From the NCBI RefSeq assembly GCF_008121495.1, contig NZ_CP043051.1:1357001-1421000 (forward strand): a DNA stretch of 64,000 nucleotides, given 5' to 3'. Below, one piece after another: positions 43,983-52,837 of the stretch; the first letter of the stretch is position 1, and every line of letters starts with the position of its first letter. Made by a program: the position numbers and the translations under genes. The DNA is from Mediterraneibacter gnavus ATCC 29149 (GTDB lineage Bacteria; Bacillota; Clostridia; Lachnospirales; Lachnospiraceae). The notes under the pieces were generated by a model that saw only the letters and a list, made by a program, of their open reading frames with translations, did not search any database and was not told the origin of the DNA.

Positions 43983-43990
43983 AAAAGTGT

Positions 43991-44019
43991 TTGCGGAGCA
44001 GGCAAAACAGAGCTACAAT
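43991..44019 (+). promoter_or_regulatory. Sigma-70-type promoter for galM
   Basis: TTGCGG at 43991-43996, a 17-base spacer and TACAAT at 44014-44019, 57 bases before the galM ATG. Confidence 0.65.
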
Positions 44020-44075
44020 ATGAAGTAAACAGGACAGGCATTGGGGAAGAGAAAAGATGCCGGACAGGAGAGCTT

Positions 44076-45125
44076 ATGAGTATCGAAAAAACAATATTTG
44101 GAACCACAAAAGATGGAAGAGAAGTAACTGCCTATACGCTGCGCAACATTCGGGGAATGCGTGTGAAGATCAGCAGTCTCGGAGCGGCAATCGTATCCGT
44201 GGAGATGAAAGATTTTGCGGGAGAGCGCAAGGATATTGTGCTTGGATATGACAAAGTATCGGATTATGAAGAGAACGGAACTTTCTTCGGGGCAGCAGTC
44301 GGACGGGGGGCAAACCGGACAGAAGGCGCCGGATTTGTGCTGGATGGGACAGAGTATCACCTTCCGAAAAATGAGGGAGAGAATAACCTGCACAGTGGAC
44401 CGGACAGTTATGCGTTCCGCCTCTGGGATTGTGTGAAAGAGGAGGAAGACAGTGTTTCTTTTCATCTGGACAGCCCGGATGGAGACCAGGGATATCCGGG
44501 GAACTTCTCGATTACCGTGACCTATACCCTGACAGATCAAAATGAGTTGAAGATCCACTATGAAGGAGAATCTGATCAGACAACGATCGTGAATATGACG
44601 AACCACACTTACTTTAACCTGAATGGACATAACTGCGGCAGCGTAAGACGTCACTGGATAAGACTGCAGGCATCTTCGTTTACACCGGTAAAAGAGACCG
44701 GTTCGATTCCGACAGGAGAGATTTGGCCGGTGGAAGGTACACCGATGGATTTCACAAAAGGAAAAGTGATCGGAGAAGAGCTGGCATCCGACTATCATCA
44801 GATGCGTCTGGTCAAGGGATATGATCACAACTTTGTCATCGATGGATGGGATCAGACACTGCGCAAGATTGCAGAGGTGGAAGGAGAGCAGTCCGGAATT
44901 ACCATGAAAGTATATACGGATCTTCCGGGTGTGCAGTTCTATACCGGAAACTTCCTGGAGGGAGTCAGAGGAAAACGCAACATGATCTACCACGATAACT
45001 CCGGCTTCTGTCTGGAGACACAGTATTATCCGAATGCGGCGAATGAGGAAAGCTTCCCGTCACCGGTACTGAAAAAAGGAGAAAAATACGACACCACGAC
45101 AATATATCAGTTTGGAGTGAGATAA
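44076..45125 (+). CDS. galM: Aldose 1-epimerase (galactose mutarotase)
   Basis: A 349-residue enzyme with the catalytic His in VNMTNHTYFNLNG, the second His in NNLHSGPDSYAFR and the catalytic Glu in GFCLETQYYPNAANEESFPSP (near residue 308). It interconverts alpha and beta anomers of free hexoses such as those released by the GH2 and GH3 enzymes. It has its own promoter and an ACAGGAG ribosome-binding site. It is convergent with glgD. Confidence 0.93.
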   Translation: MSIEKTIFGTTKDGREVTAYTLRNIRGMRVKISSLGAAIVSVEMKDFAGERKDIVLGYDKVSDYEENGTFFGAAVGRGANRTEGAGFVLDGTEYHLPKNEGENNLHSGPDSYAFRLWDCVKEEEDSVSFHLDSPDGDQGYPGNFSITVTYTLTDQNELKIHYEGESDQTTIVNMTNHTYFNLNGHNCGSVRRHWIRLQASSFTPVKETGSIPTGEIWPVEGTPMDFTKGKVIGEELASDYHQMRLVKGYDHNFVIDGWDQTLRKIAEVEGEQSGITMKVYTDLPGVQFYTGNFLEGVRGKRNMIYHDNSGFCLETQYYPNAANEESFPSPVLKKGEKYDTTTIYQFGVR

Positions 45126-45234
45126 TCACATAAAAGTTCCCGGCAGAAATTTTCTGCATATTTCTCTGGACAGCGAAAAACTTGCAGATTTAATTTTACA
45201 ACCGAATGGAATTCAGATTATTTTTTGATAAAAG

Positions 45235-45282
45235 AAAAAATAAGGCAGGATGACAAGGAATAAATCCTTAAGCATCCTGCTT
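45235..45282 (-). terminator. Terminator of glgC-glgD operon
   Basis: Read on the minus strand, a 10-bp stem (AAGCAGGATG / CATCCTGCCT) with a 20-base loop is followed by TATTTTTT, just after the glgD stop. Confidence 0.85.
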
Positions 45283-45286
45283 TACT

Positions 45287-46402
45287 TTATACGGTATCAT
45301 TCCTCTTGATATATCCCGGATTGTCTACATTTGCAATAATTTCTTTGGCGTGTAAGAGCTTTGCACGCTTGTCTACCACCTGATTTTCCACATGAACGTC
45401 TTCTCCTACATAAGCGCCCGGAAGGAGAACGGTATTCCTTACAACAGCACCTTTTTTAATCATGCATCCACGTCCGATCACAGAGTTTTCCACAGTGCCT
45501 TCGATCAGGCATCCGTTGGATACGAAAGAGGTTTTTACATTTGCAGTCTCAAAATATTGAGTCGGACAGGAATCTGTCGTTTTTGTATAGATCGGCCAGT
45601 TATCATCAAACAGACTGAAGGCGGATTTAAAATCGAGCAGGGAAAGATTCGCTTCGTAATAGCTTTTCAAATCTGTAATGGCGGCAAAGAAGCCACGGTG
45701 GGAAACTCCGCGGATATCCAGTTCGCTGCATTCTATATTGATGACTTGGGGCAGTGTGTACATAGAGGACATATCATGCCCTTTTTTGATCAGGTCGATA
45801 AACAGTTCTTTTTTCATTACATAAGTATCCATGAAGATATTTCTGTTTTTTGCATTTCCTCTGTTTTTTTCAATCGAGAGAACACCTTTCTGGCGGTTCA
45901 GATTCAGAAGATCACAGTTTAAGAAGTGATCCTTTGCATTGTCAACAGAATGATACAGCAGCGTAATATCCGCTTCGGAGTCGATATGGCTCTGTAACAG
46001 TGAATCAAAGTTCATGGAGTATACCATGTAACTCGGGGCAATGATCACGTACGGGCAAGGTGTATTTTCAATACACTCTATGTTTTCTATGTAAGCTGCA
46101 ATTTCGTTGTCATAAATGCTGTTTTCAATTCCGTTTTCAGAAAAGAGGATTCGGACTTTTCCACGTTTGGAGTTGATATTGTAATGTCTTCCGGTTCCGA
46201 TATGTTCGGTAAGAGAACGGGGCTTTTGATTAATATACACCTGAATCTGGTCAATGCCGCTGTTGCTCATATTGGAAAGCGGAAAATCGATGACACGGTA
46301 TCTTCCGAGGAAGGACATGGCACCGATCGGACGGTAAGACTGCAGTCCTTTTACCCAGATGTGGTTTCCGGAAAAGTTGATGATTCCTAATGCCTTGCTC
46401 AT
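45287..46402 (-). CDS. glgD: Glucose-1-phosphate adenylyltransferase, GlgD subunit
   Basis: A 371-residue protein related to GlgC but lacking its N-terminal active-site motif: the loop that is AGGRGTRL in GlgC is replaced by NFSGNHIWVKGLQSYR. GRYRVIDFPLSNMSNSGIDQIQVY and a C-terminal beta-helix (GCLIEGTVENSVIGRGCMI) are retained. In Firmicutes, GlgD forms a hetero-oligomer with GlgC and raises its activity; alone it is weak or inactive. Start is one base after the glgC stop, so the two are one operon. Confidence 0.93.
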   Translation of the reverse strand: MSKALGIINFSGNHIWVKGLQSYRPIGAMSFLGRYRVIDFPLSNMSNSGIDQIQVYINQKPRSLTEHIGTGRHYNINSKRGKVRILFSENGIENSIYDNEIAAYIENIECIENTPCPYVIIAPSYMVYSMNFDSLLQSHIDSEADITLLYHSVDNAKDHFLNCDLLNLNRQKGVLSIEKNRGNAKNRNIFMDTYVMKKELFIDLIKKGHDMSSMYTLPQVINIECSELDIRGVSHRGFFAAITDLKSYYEANLSLLDFKSAFSLFDDNWPIYTKTTDSCPTQYFETANVKTSFVSNGCLIEGTVENSVIGRGCMIKKGAVVRNTVLLPGAYVGEDVHVENQVVDKRAKLLHAKEIIANVDNPGYIKRNDTV

Positions 46403-46403
46403 A

Positions 46404-47543
46404 TTATTCTGCTCCTTTCACACGTTTTGCAACAAGTTCGATATGTTCGCTGTCCGGACTGCCTACTACGGCATTTTTCCCGATCCGCACTCCGTCAGCG
46501 ACCAGGGCGCGCTGTACGACAGCTCCTGCTTCGACAATCACTCCCGGCATGAGTACACTGTCAATGACTCTGGCGCCGGTATCGATCTTGGCACTGGTAA
46601 ATAACACGGAGTTTTTGACTTCACCGTCGATCATGCAGCCCTGGGTAATGAAAGAGCGTTTAATATCGGCGTTTGGTCCGATATAATGAGGAGGTGTTGT
46701 CGGATCTTCCGTATAGATCTTCCATGCGGGATCGTTGAGATCCAAAGCATTATTTTTGTCCAGAAGATCCATATTTGCTTCCCAGAGAGAGTCGATTGTT
46801 CCAACATCTTTCCAGTAGCCCTCAAATTTATAGGCATAAAGATCTTTCCCATCATTTAACAGCGTAGGAATGATATCTTTTCCGAAATCGTGGTTGGAAT
46901 CCGGATTTTTCATATCTGTCAGCAGCATTTTGCGAAGCAGCTTCCAGTTAAAAATGTAAATCCCCATGGATGCCAGATTACTTTTTGGGTGTTCCGGTTT
47001 TTCTTCGAACTCTACGATACGTCCTGTAGAATCGGTATTCATAATCCCGAACCGGCTTGCTTCTTTGATCGGTACTTCGATCACAGCAATCGTGGCATCT
47101 GCACCGCAGGTTTTGTGATAATTTAGCATGGCATCATAATTCATCTTATAAATATGATCACCGGACAGGATCAGAATATATTCCGGAGCGTAGGTGTCAA
47201 TAAAATCGATGTTCTGGGAAATCGCATCTGCAGTCCCCCGATATACATCCAGATTGGAATCTGCTTTCTCACGTGGAGGCAGTACATAGACTCCACTGTC
47301 TTTGGCATCCAGTCCCCAGCGTCTGCCTGCCGCAACGTAGCTGTTCAGCAAGATCGATTCATACTGCGTGAGCACACCGACAATATCAATTCCACTGTTG
47401 GCGCAGTTGGAGAGTGGAAAATCGATGATACGGTATTTTCCGCCGTATGAAACCGCGGGTTTTGCCACTTTATTTGTCAGGTCATGCAGGCGGGTGCCTC
47501 GTCCGCCCGCCAGGATCATTGCTAACATATTATTTTGCTTCAT
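46404..47543 (-). CDS. glgC: Glucose-1-phosphate adenylyltransferase, catalytic GlgC
   Basis: A 379-residue enzyme with the active-site motif [36 protein letters not shown], and [16 protein letters not shown] (near residue 125), ending in a beta-helix with [13 protein letters not shown]. It makes ADP-glucose for glycogen synthesis. The branching enzyme glgB is 16 kb away on the opposite strand; glycogen synthase glgA and phosphorylase glgP are not in the window. AAGAGAGGA precedes the ATG. Confidence 0.95.
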   Translation of the reverse strand: MKQNNMLAMILAGGRGTRLHDLTNKVAKPAVSYGGKYRIIDFPLSNCANSGIDIVGVLTQYESILLNSYVAAGRRWGLDAKDSGVYVLPPREKADSNLDVYRGTADAISQNIDFIDTYAPEYILILSGDHIYKMNYDAMLNYHKTCGADATIAVIEVPIKEASRFGIMNTDSTGRIVEFEEKPEHPKSNLASMGIYIFNWKLLRKMLLTDMKNPDSNHDFGKDIIPTLLNDGKDLYAYKFEGYWKDVGTIDSLWEANMDLLDKNNALDLNDPAWKIYTEDPTTPPHYIGPNADIKRSFITQGCMIDGEVKNSVLFTSAKIDTGARVIDSVLMPGVIVEAGAVVQRALVADGVRIGKNAVVGSPDSEHIELVAKRVKGAE

Positions 47544-47574
47544 AGTGAATCCTCTCTTTCATAAACTTTTATAT

Positions 47575-47580
47575 ATTATA
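47575..47580 (-). promoter_or_regulatory. Possible -10 element of glgC
   Basis: TATAAT on the minus strand, 32 bases upstream of the glgC start. The region 17 bases further upstream (TAGAAA) is a poor -35, so this is tentative. Confidence 0.4.
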
Positions 47581-47735
47581 CAATTTTTTAGTAGATTTTT
47601 CTATGATTATGTGCAAAATGTTGTATATATATCTGATTGAGAAAGGGAAGACGTAAAACGAATTGCAAATACCACAAGAATGAAGTATGCTGACAGATAG
47701 AATCAACAGAGGAAAACAAAAAACGGAGGTGCACA

Positions 47736-49844
47736 ATGAAATTATTGGAATTTTGGGAGGAAATATCCCTGATGCCGGACGCTGTGCGGCAGCTTGAAAA
47801 GCTGGAGATCACAGAAGGGGAATATGAGAAGCTGCGGGAGTTATTTCTCAGAGATGTGAATTTGTTTTATGAAGCAGTGAAAAAAAGAGAAGATTTCCGG
47901 CTGGTATTTTTATATTGTTTTTCAAAAATGGCCTGTGAGGTTTATGATCGGTATTGTGAACAGGGGATTTCCAGACGGGTTTACCGGGATACGTTTTATG
48001 ATCTGACATTGTGGTGTGAAAATTGTTATAAAGCGTATGGAGAATATGGGATTGCGCAGTACGACTGGTTTTGCAGACATCTGGATATGAGTCTGTTTCG
48101 GCTTGGGCGTCTGGAATTTGAGAGGATCCCGTCTTTATGGGAGATACAGACAGACGGGATATCGGTTCACAAAGGAGATCCCGTGATCAGCGTGCATATC
48201 CCGCAGGGAGAGAAGCTGGAGCTTGATGCCTGTCTGGATTCATTTCGTCAGGCAGAACAATTCTGGAAGGAGAAGCAGGTATATCTTTGTCATTCCTGGC
48301 TTTTATATCCGGGGCTCAAAGAAATTATGAAGCCGGAATCTAATATTTTGCAGCTCCAGACATTGTTTCATATTGTTGCGGTTGATTTTGAGGGGAGAGA
48401 GGCAGAAGAGAGGATTTTCGGAGAATTGGAGACGGATCCCCGAAACTATGCAGAGGACACCAGCCTGCAGAGAGCAGCCAGAAAATATCTGCTATCCGGG
48501 GAGAAGCTTGGGAGCGGACTTGGGGTATGGACAGGCGAGGAAAAAGACGCAAATACAGCAGATCATATTCACACATGGATACAGGAACACACAGAAGAAC
48601 TGGTTAACACAGCAGATTACATTTTTCGGCATCCAGAACTTTCCAAAGAAGAAGTCGTATCTTCAGCCTGTCTTTCTGACTATCTGGAAGAAAAAGGATT
48701 TCGTATCACAAAAGGAATCGCAGGGCTTCAGACCGCATTTGTTGCAGAGTGGGGAACAGGAAAACCGATACTTGGATTTCTGGCAGAGTATGACGCTCTT
48801 CCGGGTCTTGGCCAGGAGCCGGTCTGCACGTATCAGCCGCTGAAAACGCCGGGGCACGGATGCGGACACAATCTGCTTGGCACAGCCTGCGCAGGGGCAG
48901 CCTGTGCCTTGAAAGAGCGGATGGAAAAAGCGCAGCTTTCCGGAACAATCCGGGTATATGGCTGTCCGGCAGAAGAAATCATCATCGGAAAGATCCAGAT
49001 GAATGAAGCGGGGGTGTTTGATGATCTGGATGCGGCGATCACCTGGCATCCTTTTGACCGGAATCGGGTGAGTTATGATATCTGGCAGGCGCAGGACATG
49101 AAGAATTACAAATTTTACGGAGTCAAAGCACATGCGTCCAAACATCCGGAGCTTGGCAGAAGTGCACTGGATGCGGCAGAACTGATGAATGTGGGAGTGA
49201 ATTATTTACGGGAACATGTGGCGGATGATGTTCGGATTCATTATACATATACGAACACAGACGGACCGGCGAATATCGTGCCGGATTTTGCTTCTACGAA
49301 TTACTTTATCCGTTCATCCAAACGTTCCAGGACAGAGGATGCATCGAACAGAGTGGATGACTGTGCGAAGGGTGCGGCTTTGATGACCGGAACGAGAGTG
49401 GAGATCGAGCTTGTGACGAGCAATCAGGAAATGAAAGTGAACCGTCCGCTGGCAGAAGCCTTTTATCAGGCGATGACAGAAACTTCACTCCCGGAATATA
49501 CAAAAGAAGAACTGCAGTTTGCAGAAACCATCACAAAAGAAGCGGGATTGATCAATGACGGAAATTATTTTGGAGGTCTGGAACCGTTGGAAGATCAACC
49601 TGTTTTGCTGGCGATCGGAACGGATGTGTCGGAAGTCAGTCATACCGTGCCGACTGTGATGCTCAGTGCTGCTACGATGTGTAAGGGTACACCGCTGCAT
49701 CACTGGAGTGCAGCCGCACAGTCCGGAATGAGCATCGGGCAGAAGGGAATGCTGTATGTGGCAGAATGTATGGCGAAAGGGGTGCTTGGTCTTCTTGAAG
49801 ATCCAAAGATTCTGAAAGAAGCATGGAGAGCGCATCAGGAATAA
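47736..49844 (+). CDS. Fusion of GNAT-like acyltransferase domain and M20 amidohydrolase
   Basis: A 702-residue protein. Residues 1-265 or so look like the NAT_N/GNAT-like C-terminal (PF18082/PF18164) acyltransferase pair: YGEYGIAQYDWFCRHLDMSLFRLGRLEFE and VISVHIPQGEKL, then YLCHSWLLYPGLKEIM and NILQLQTLFHIV. From about 270 an M20 amidohydrolase of the AbgB/p-aminobenzoyl-glutamate type begins (HPELSKEEVVSSACL), with FLAEYDALPGLG, PGHGCGHNLLGTA (metal ligands near residue 374), CPAEEIIIGK and ITWHPFDRN. One frame with no internal start, so both are made together. An acyltransferase joined to an amide hydrolase suggests acyl cycling on a peptide or amino sugar. Substrate unknown. Confidence 0.85.
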   Translation: MKLLEFWEEISLMPDAVRQLEKLEITEGEYEKLRELFLRDVNLFYEAVKKREDFRLVFLYCFSKMACEVYDRYCEQGISRRVYRDTFYDLTLWCENCYKAYGEYGIAQYDWFCRHLDMSLFRLGRLEFERIPSLWEIQTDGISVHKGDPVISVHIPQGEKLELDACLDSFRQAEQFWKEKQVYLCHSWLLYPGLKEIMKPESNILQLQTLFHIVAVDFEGREAEERIFGELETDPRNYAEDTSLQRAARKYLLSGEKLGSGLGVWTGEEKDANTADHIHTWIQEHTEELVNTADYIFRHPELSKEEVVSSACLSDYLEEKGFRITKGIAGLQTAFVAEWGTGKPILGFLAEYDALPGLGQEPVCTYQPLKTPGHGCGHNLLGTACAGAACALKERMEKAQLSGTIRVYGCPAEEIIIGKIQMNEAGVFDDLDAAITWHPFDRNRVSYDIWQAQDMKNYKFYGVKAHASKHPELGRSALDAAELMNVGVNYLREHVADDVRIHYTYTNTDGPANIVPDFASTNYFIRSSKRSRTEDASNRVDDCAKGAALMTGTRVEIELVTSNQEMKVNRPLAEAFYQAMTETSLPEYTKEELQFAETITKEAGLINDGNYFGGLEPLEDQPVLLAIGTDVSEVSHTVPTVMLSAATMCKGTPLHHWSAAAQSGMSIGQKGMLYVAECMAKGVLGLLEDPKILKEAWRAHQE

Positions 49845-49887
49845 CAATTTTTCAAAAACTGCATATGGTAATCCGGGAGGTGGTAAG

Positions 49888-50346
49888 ATGTTTTCAGAGA
49901 TACAGACCATTCCGGATGCCGCTGCAGAGATCAAAGGAAGCCCGGAATTTCCAAAAATCCGGGGAATGGTATATTTTTTCGGAGTTCACAATGGAACGAT
50001 CGTGGCAGCCGATATCCGCAATCTGCCTGACGGAAATGCGTTTCACGGATTTCATATTCATGAGGGAACCTGTCAGGGAACAAAAGCGGAATCCTTTGCA
50101 CAGGCGGACGGACACTACAATCCGACAAATGCCATGCACCCGCAGCATGCAGGAGATATGCCTTCACTTCTGGCAAATGACGGAAATGCATTTTTGATCT
50201 TTTACACAGACCGGTTTCATCCCGAGGATGTGATCGGAAGAGCGGTTATCATACACGCACATCCGGATGATATGACAACCCAGCCTTCCGGAAACTCCGG
50301 CGCTATGATCGCGTGCGGAGAGATCCGGGAAATGAAGGCAGAATAA
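49888..50346 (+). CDS. Cu/Zn superoxide dismutase-like protein, cytoplasmic
   Basis: A 152-residue protein without signal peptide. Copper and zinc ligand patterns are there: GFHIHEGTC, GHYNPTNAMHPQHAGDMP and VIIHAHPDDMTTQPSGNSG. The pair of Cys (EGTC and ACGEI) for the structural disulfide is also present. The Arg before the last Cys, which guides superoxide to copper in typical enzymes (GSRLACG), is Met here (GAMIACG). Catalytic efficiency may be low, or the protein may serve a metal-binding role. GGGAGGTGGTAAG lies before the ATG. It sits beside yaaA, another oxidative-stress gene. Confidence 0.85.
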   Translation: MFSEIQTIPDAAAEIKGSPEFPKIRGMVYFFGVHNGTIVAADIRNLPDGNAFHGFHIHEGTCQGTKAESFAQADGHYNPTNAMHPQHAGDMPSLLANDGNAFLIFYTDRFHPEDVIGRAVIIHAHPDDMTTQPSGNSGAMIACGEIREMKAE

Positions 50347-50353
50347 GAAAAGC

Positions 50354-51133
50354 CTAATCTTCCGGGCAGATATCCTTTTTTAGGAACACATATTCTGTCC
50401 CGGAAGATAGAGACTCTTCGAAAGCAAATCCAAGTCCGGTGAACTGTTTCAGATCTTCTGCAGTCTGAATCTGGTGTTCTGCCATCCAGCGGACCATTTC
50501 TCCCCGCGCCATTTTCGCGAGCGTGGCTTTCACCTTTACTTTTCCCTGAACGAACTCGCCGAAAACGCAGGTGACGCAGTGTACGTCTTCTGTCAGATAA
50601 GGAAGTACTGCTTTGCTGTATTCTGCGGAAGCGAGATTGATGAGCTCTTTCGGAGAGTCTTTCTCAAATTTACAGTACAATGCCTGATATAGCTGATTGT
50701 TCCAGAAATGATACAAATCAGTGGCATTCTCAGTTTCCAGTTTGGTCTGCATCTCCAGACGATAGGGAATGACAGCATCTGAAGGGCACAGGACACCATA
50801 AAATCCGGAAAGAATGTTCAGATGCCGGTTTACGTAGTCCCACTGTGTATCAGAAAAGATGCCCGGTGCGAGGTATTGGTATTGGATCCCTTCATAGGCG
50901 AGAACAGCGGGAGTGACAGCGTCAGCCGGTGTAAATTCGCACAGTTTTTTTGTATTTTGAAGTGCCAGTTTTTCACTGCATTTCCAAAGTTTCTGCAATT
51001 CTTCAAATGACATCTGCTTTAGCGTCTGATATAAAAGGTCTGTCTGTTCTGCAAAAACAGGTGTGGTGGCAGTGCCGGGAAATTCTTCGCATATATTCAT
51101 TTTTTTCGCAGGTGAAATGATGATTTGAATCAT
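50354..51133 (-). CDS. yaaA: Peroxide stress protein YaaA
   Basis: A 259-residue member of the YaaA family, full length. IIISPAKKMNI at the start, LSGFYGVLCPSDAVIPYRLEM near residue 108, INLASAEYSKAVLPYL near 165 and VFGEFVQGKVKVKATLAKMARG near 190 are conserved. YaaA lowers free iron during peroxide stress in E. coli. It overlaps the HD-domain gene upstream by 4 bases (ATGA), so the two form an operon. Confidence 0.93.
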   Translation of the reverse strand: MIQIIISPAKKMNICEEFPGTATTPVFAEQTDLLYQTLKQMSFEELQKLWKCSEKLALQNTKKLCEFTPADAVTPAVLAYEGIQYQYLAPGIFSDTQWDYVNRHLNILSGFYGVLCPSDAVIPYRLEMQTKLETENATDLYHFWNNQLYQALYCKFEKDSPKELINLASAEYSKAVLPYLTEDVHCVTCVFGEFVQGKVKVKATLAKMARGEMVRWMAEHQIQTAEDLKQFTGLGFAFEESLSSGTEYVFLKKDICPED

Positions 51134-51717
51134 AAATGGTGGTTCTCCTTTTCTTGTGTATGCTCTATGACAACGTTTGTTTCTGCATCCAGTATGCTTC
51201 TTAATTCCTCCAGCCGCGGATCGCCTTTGAAGTAGGAGGCTCCGTAAGTGAGATTGAATGCATAATCAAAATCCGGTGGATTTTTTCCCTGATTGTGTTG
51301 CAGGATCGTTTCTGCTTTATCCAGTGCCTTTACCAGATGTGCTTCCGGGATGGAGCAGTTGTTGTATTCGTTCCACAGGGAAAGAAATTCTGACCGTTTT
51401 GGCTCGGGGAGAAGCTGGAAGATCCGACAAATATCAAGGTATTCCTGTTTGGATTTTGCAAGGGGATCCGTATTGGAAATTGCAGGAATATCTCCGGCAT
51501 AGAGTTCTCCGAGATCGTGGATCAGACACATGGAAAGCACTTTTTTAGCGTCCAGCTCCGGAAATTCATCGATCAGAGTCAGAGCAAGCAGCGCAAGACG
51601 AAAAGAATGTTCTGCCGTACTTTCCTGTCGTCCTGTTTTGGTCCAGGCAGTGCGGGTGACAGATTTGATCCCCTCTACGGTGCGGATAAAATCCAGGTAT
51701 TCGTTGAGATGTTCCAT
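51130..51717 (-). CDS. HD-domain nucleotidase, YfbR-like
   Basis: A 195-residue protein with the HD metal site STAEHSFRLALLALTLIDEF and CLIHDLGELYAGDIPA. The family includes 5'-deoxynucleotidases such as YfbR and other HD phosphohydrolases. ATG at 51717 has AAGGAGGAGA upstream; a longer in-frame start at 51744 is rejected. Likely a nucleotide clean-up enzyme. The exact substrate is not visible. Confidence 0.87.
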   Translation of the reverse strand: MEHLNEYLDFIRTVEGIKSVTRTAWTKTGRQESTAEHSFRLALLALTLIDEFPELDAKKVLSMCLIHDLGELYAGDIPAISNTDPLAKSKQEYLDICRIFQLLPEPKRSEFLSLWNEYNNCSIPEAHLVKALDKAETILQHNQGKNPPDFDYAFNLTYGASYFKGDPRLEELRSILDAETNVVIEHTQEKENHHL

Positions 51718-51865
51718 AGAATCTCCTCCTTGTGAAAAGTTCAAAATAAAAGGTTATAATTGATGTAAACAATAATTATCATACGATATTTTCGGATGGA
51801 AAGTCTACCATAACAGGCAGAAAAGTGTTATTATCAACAACAAAGTACAACAAGGAGTTTTTAGT

Positions 51866-52447
51866 ATGAAGAAAATAATTTTAGGGTCAGCTTCACCGAG
51901 GCGAAAAGAGCTTTTATCACAGATCGGGGTTCCGTTTGAAGTGCGTGTCAGCAATAAGGAAGAAGTGTATACAAATACGGTTCCAAAGGAGATTGTAAAA
52001 GAGCTGGCGCTGATGAAAGCGGAAAATGTGGCATCCGAGATCCCGGCAAGGAATGTGATCGTGATCGGTGCGGATACGATCGTTGTGCATGAAGAACAAA
52101 TTCTGGGAAAACCAAAGGATGAACAGGAGGCTTTTGAGATGATCCGGTCACTGCAGGGAGATACACATCAGGTATATACGGGTGTTGCGGTTCTGGATTT
52201 TGATGAAAACGGAGAAAAAACGGTGATCAGCCACGCAGTGGAAACAAAAGTTTCTGTCAATCCGATGAGCACAGAAGAAATCCAGAAATATATAGAGAGC
52301 AAAGAACCTATGGATAAGGCCGGGGCTTACGGAATTCAGGGGAGATTTTCCGCATTCATTGAGAAGATCGAAGGGGACTATTTCAATGTCGTAGGACTTC
52401 CTGTTTCTTACGTATATCAGGTGTTAAAAGAACTGGGGGAGGTATAA
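51866..52447 (+). CDS. maf: Maf-family nucleoside triphosphate pyrophosphatase
   Basis: A 193-residue protein with ILGSASPRRKELLSQIG at the N-terminus, VIVIGADTIVVHEEQILGKPKD near residue 66, THQVYTGVAVL near 93 and KAGAYGIQGRFSAFIEKIEGDYFNVVGLPV near 152. Maf enzymes hydrolyse dTTP, UTP or modified nucleotides to monophosphates. AAGGAG precedes the ATG. It is followed directly by a small DUF6472 gene, as often in related genomes to my knowledge. Confidence 0.93.
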   Translation: MKKIILGSASPRRKELLSQIGVPFEVRVSNKEEVYTNTVPKEIVKELALMKAENVASEIPARNVIVIGADTIVVHEEQILGKPKDEQEAFEMIRSLQGDTHQVYTGVAVLDFDENGEKTVISHAVETKVSVNPMSTEEIQKYIESKEPMDKAGAYGIQGRFSAFIEKIEGDYFNVVGLPVSYVYQVLKELGEV

Positions 52448-52448
52448 G

Positions 52449-52640
52449 ATGCGAGGCAGAAAAACAGCGGCAAACTGCGAAAGCTGCATGAATTATGAAT
52501 ATGATGACGATTATGAGTGCTATGTCTGTACGCAGGATCTGGATGAAGATGAGATGGTGAGATTTGTGCAGGGAGATTTCAGAGAGTGCCCGTATTATCA
52601 GGTGGGGGATGAATACCGGGTGGTGAGGAAGCAAATGTGA
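52449..52640 (+). CDS. DUF6472-like small cysteine protein
   Basis: A 63-residue acidic protein with four Cys in a spaced pattern (NCESCMNYEY, YECYVCTQDL, ECPYYQV), consistent with a small metal-binding fold. It matches my memory of DUF6472 proteins of Lachnospiraceae. It starts one base after the maf stop with GGAGGT within the maf end, so the two are coupled. No function is known. Confidence 0.82.
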   Translation: MRGRKTAANCESCMNYEYDDDYECYVCTQDLDEDEMVRFVQGDFRECPYYQVGDEYRVVRKQM

Positions 52641-52668
52641 GAGAGCTTATGCGAAAAGTCCGCAAAAG

Positions 52669-52835
52669 ATATGTAGCTTTCAACACAAATCAGGCTCCGC
52701 CGAAGAAATCCCTTGAAGTGGCTGTAACGCCTGTTGGATATGTTCGCCAATTGGCTCACATATAACAGCCTAACAGCCAAAATCAAGTGTATTTCCTCGC
52801 TGCGCTACAATGATTTGTTTATGAAAGCTACATAT
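52669..52835. repeat. 167-bp palindromic MITE-like repeat
   Basis: The two ends are imperfect inverted repeats of about 24 bases: ATATGTAGCTTTCAACACAA at 52669 and, on the other strand from 52835, ATATGTAGCTTTCATAAACA. Inside are further nested arms, including GAAGAAATCCCTTGA with TCAAGTGTATTTCCTC and GGCTGTAACGCC with CCTAACAGCC. The whole can fold into one long hairpin. It sits between DUF6472 and the convergent metallopeptidase gene, ending 3 bases from the latter's stop. No ORF inside. This fits a non-autonomous mobile element or a structured intergenic repeat. Confidence 0.75.
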
Positions 52836-52837
52836 AT

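Noticed and set aside
44013-44993. Long minus-strand open frame opposite galM
   Set aside because: galM has clear catalytic motifs on the plus strand; the antisense frame has no recognisable domain and no ribosome-binding site.
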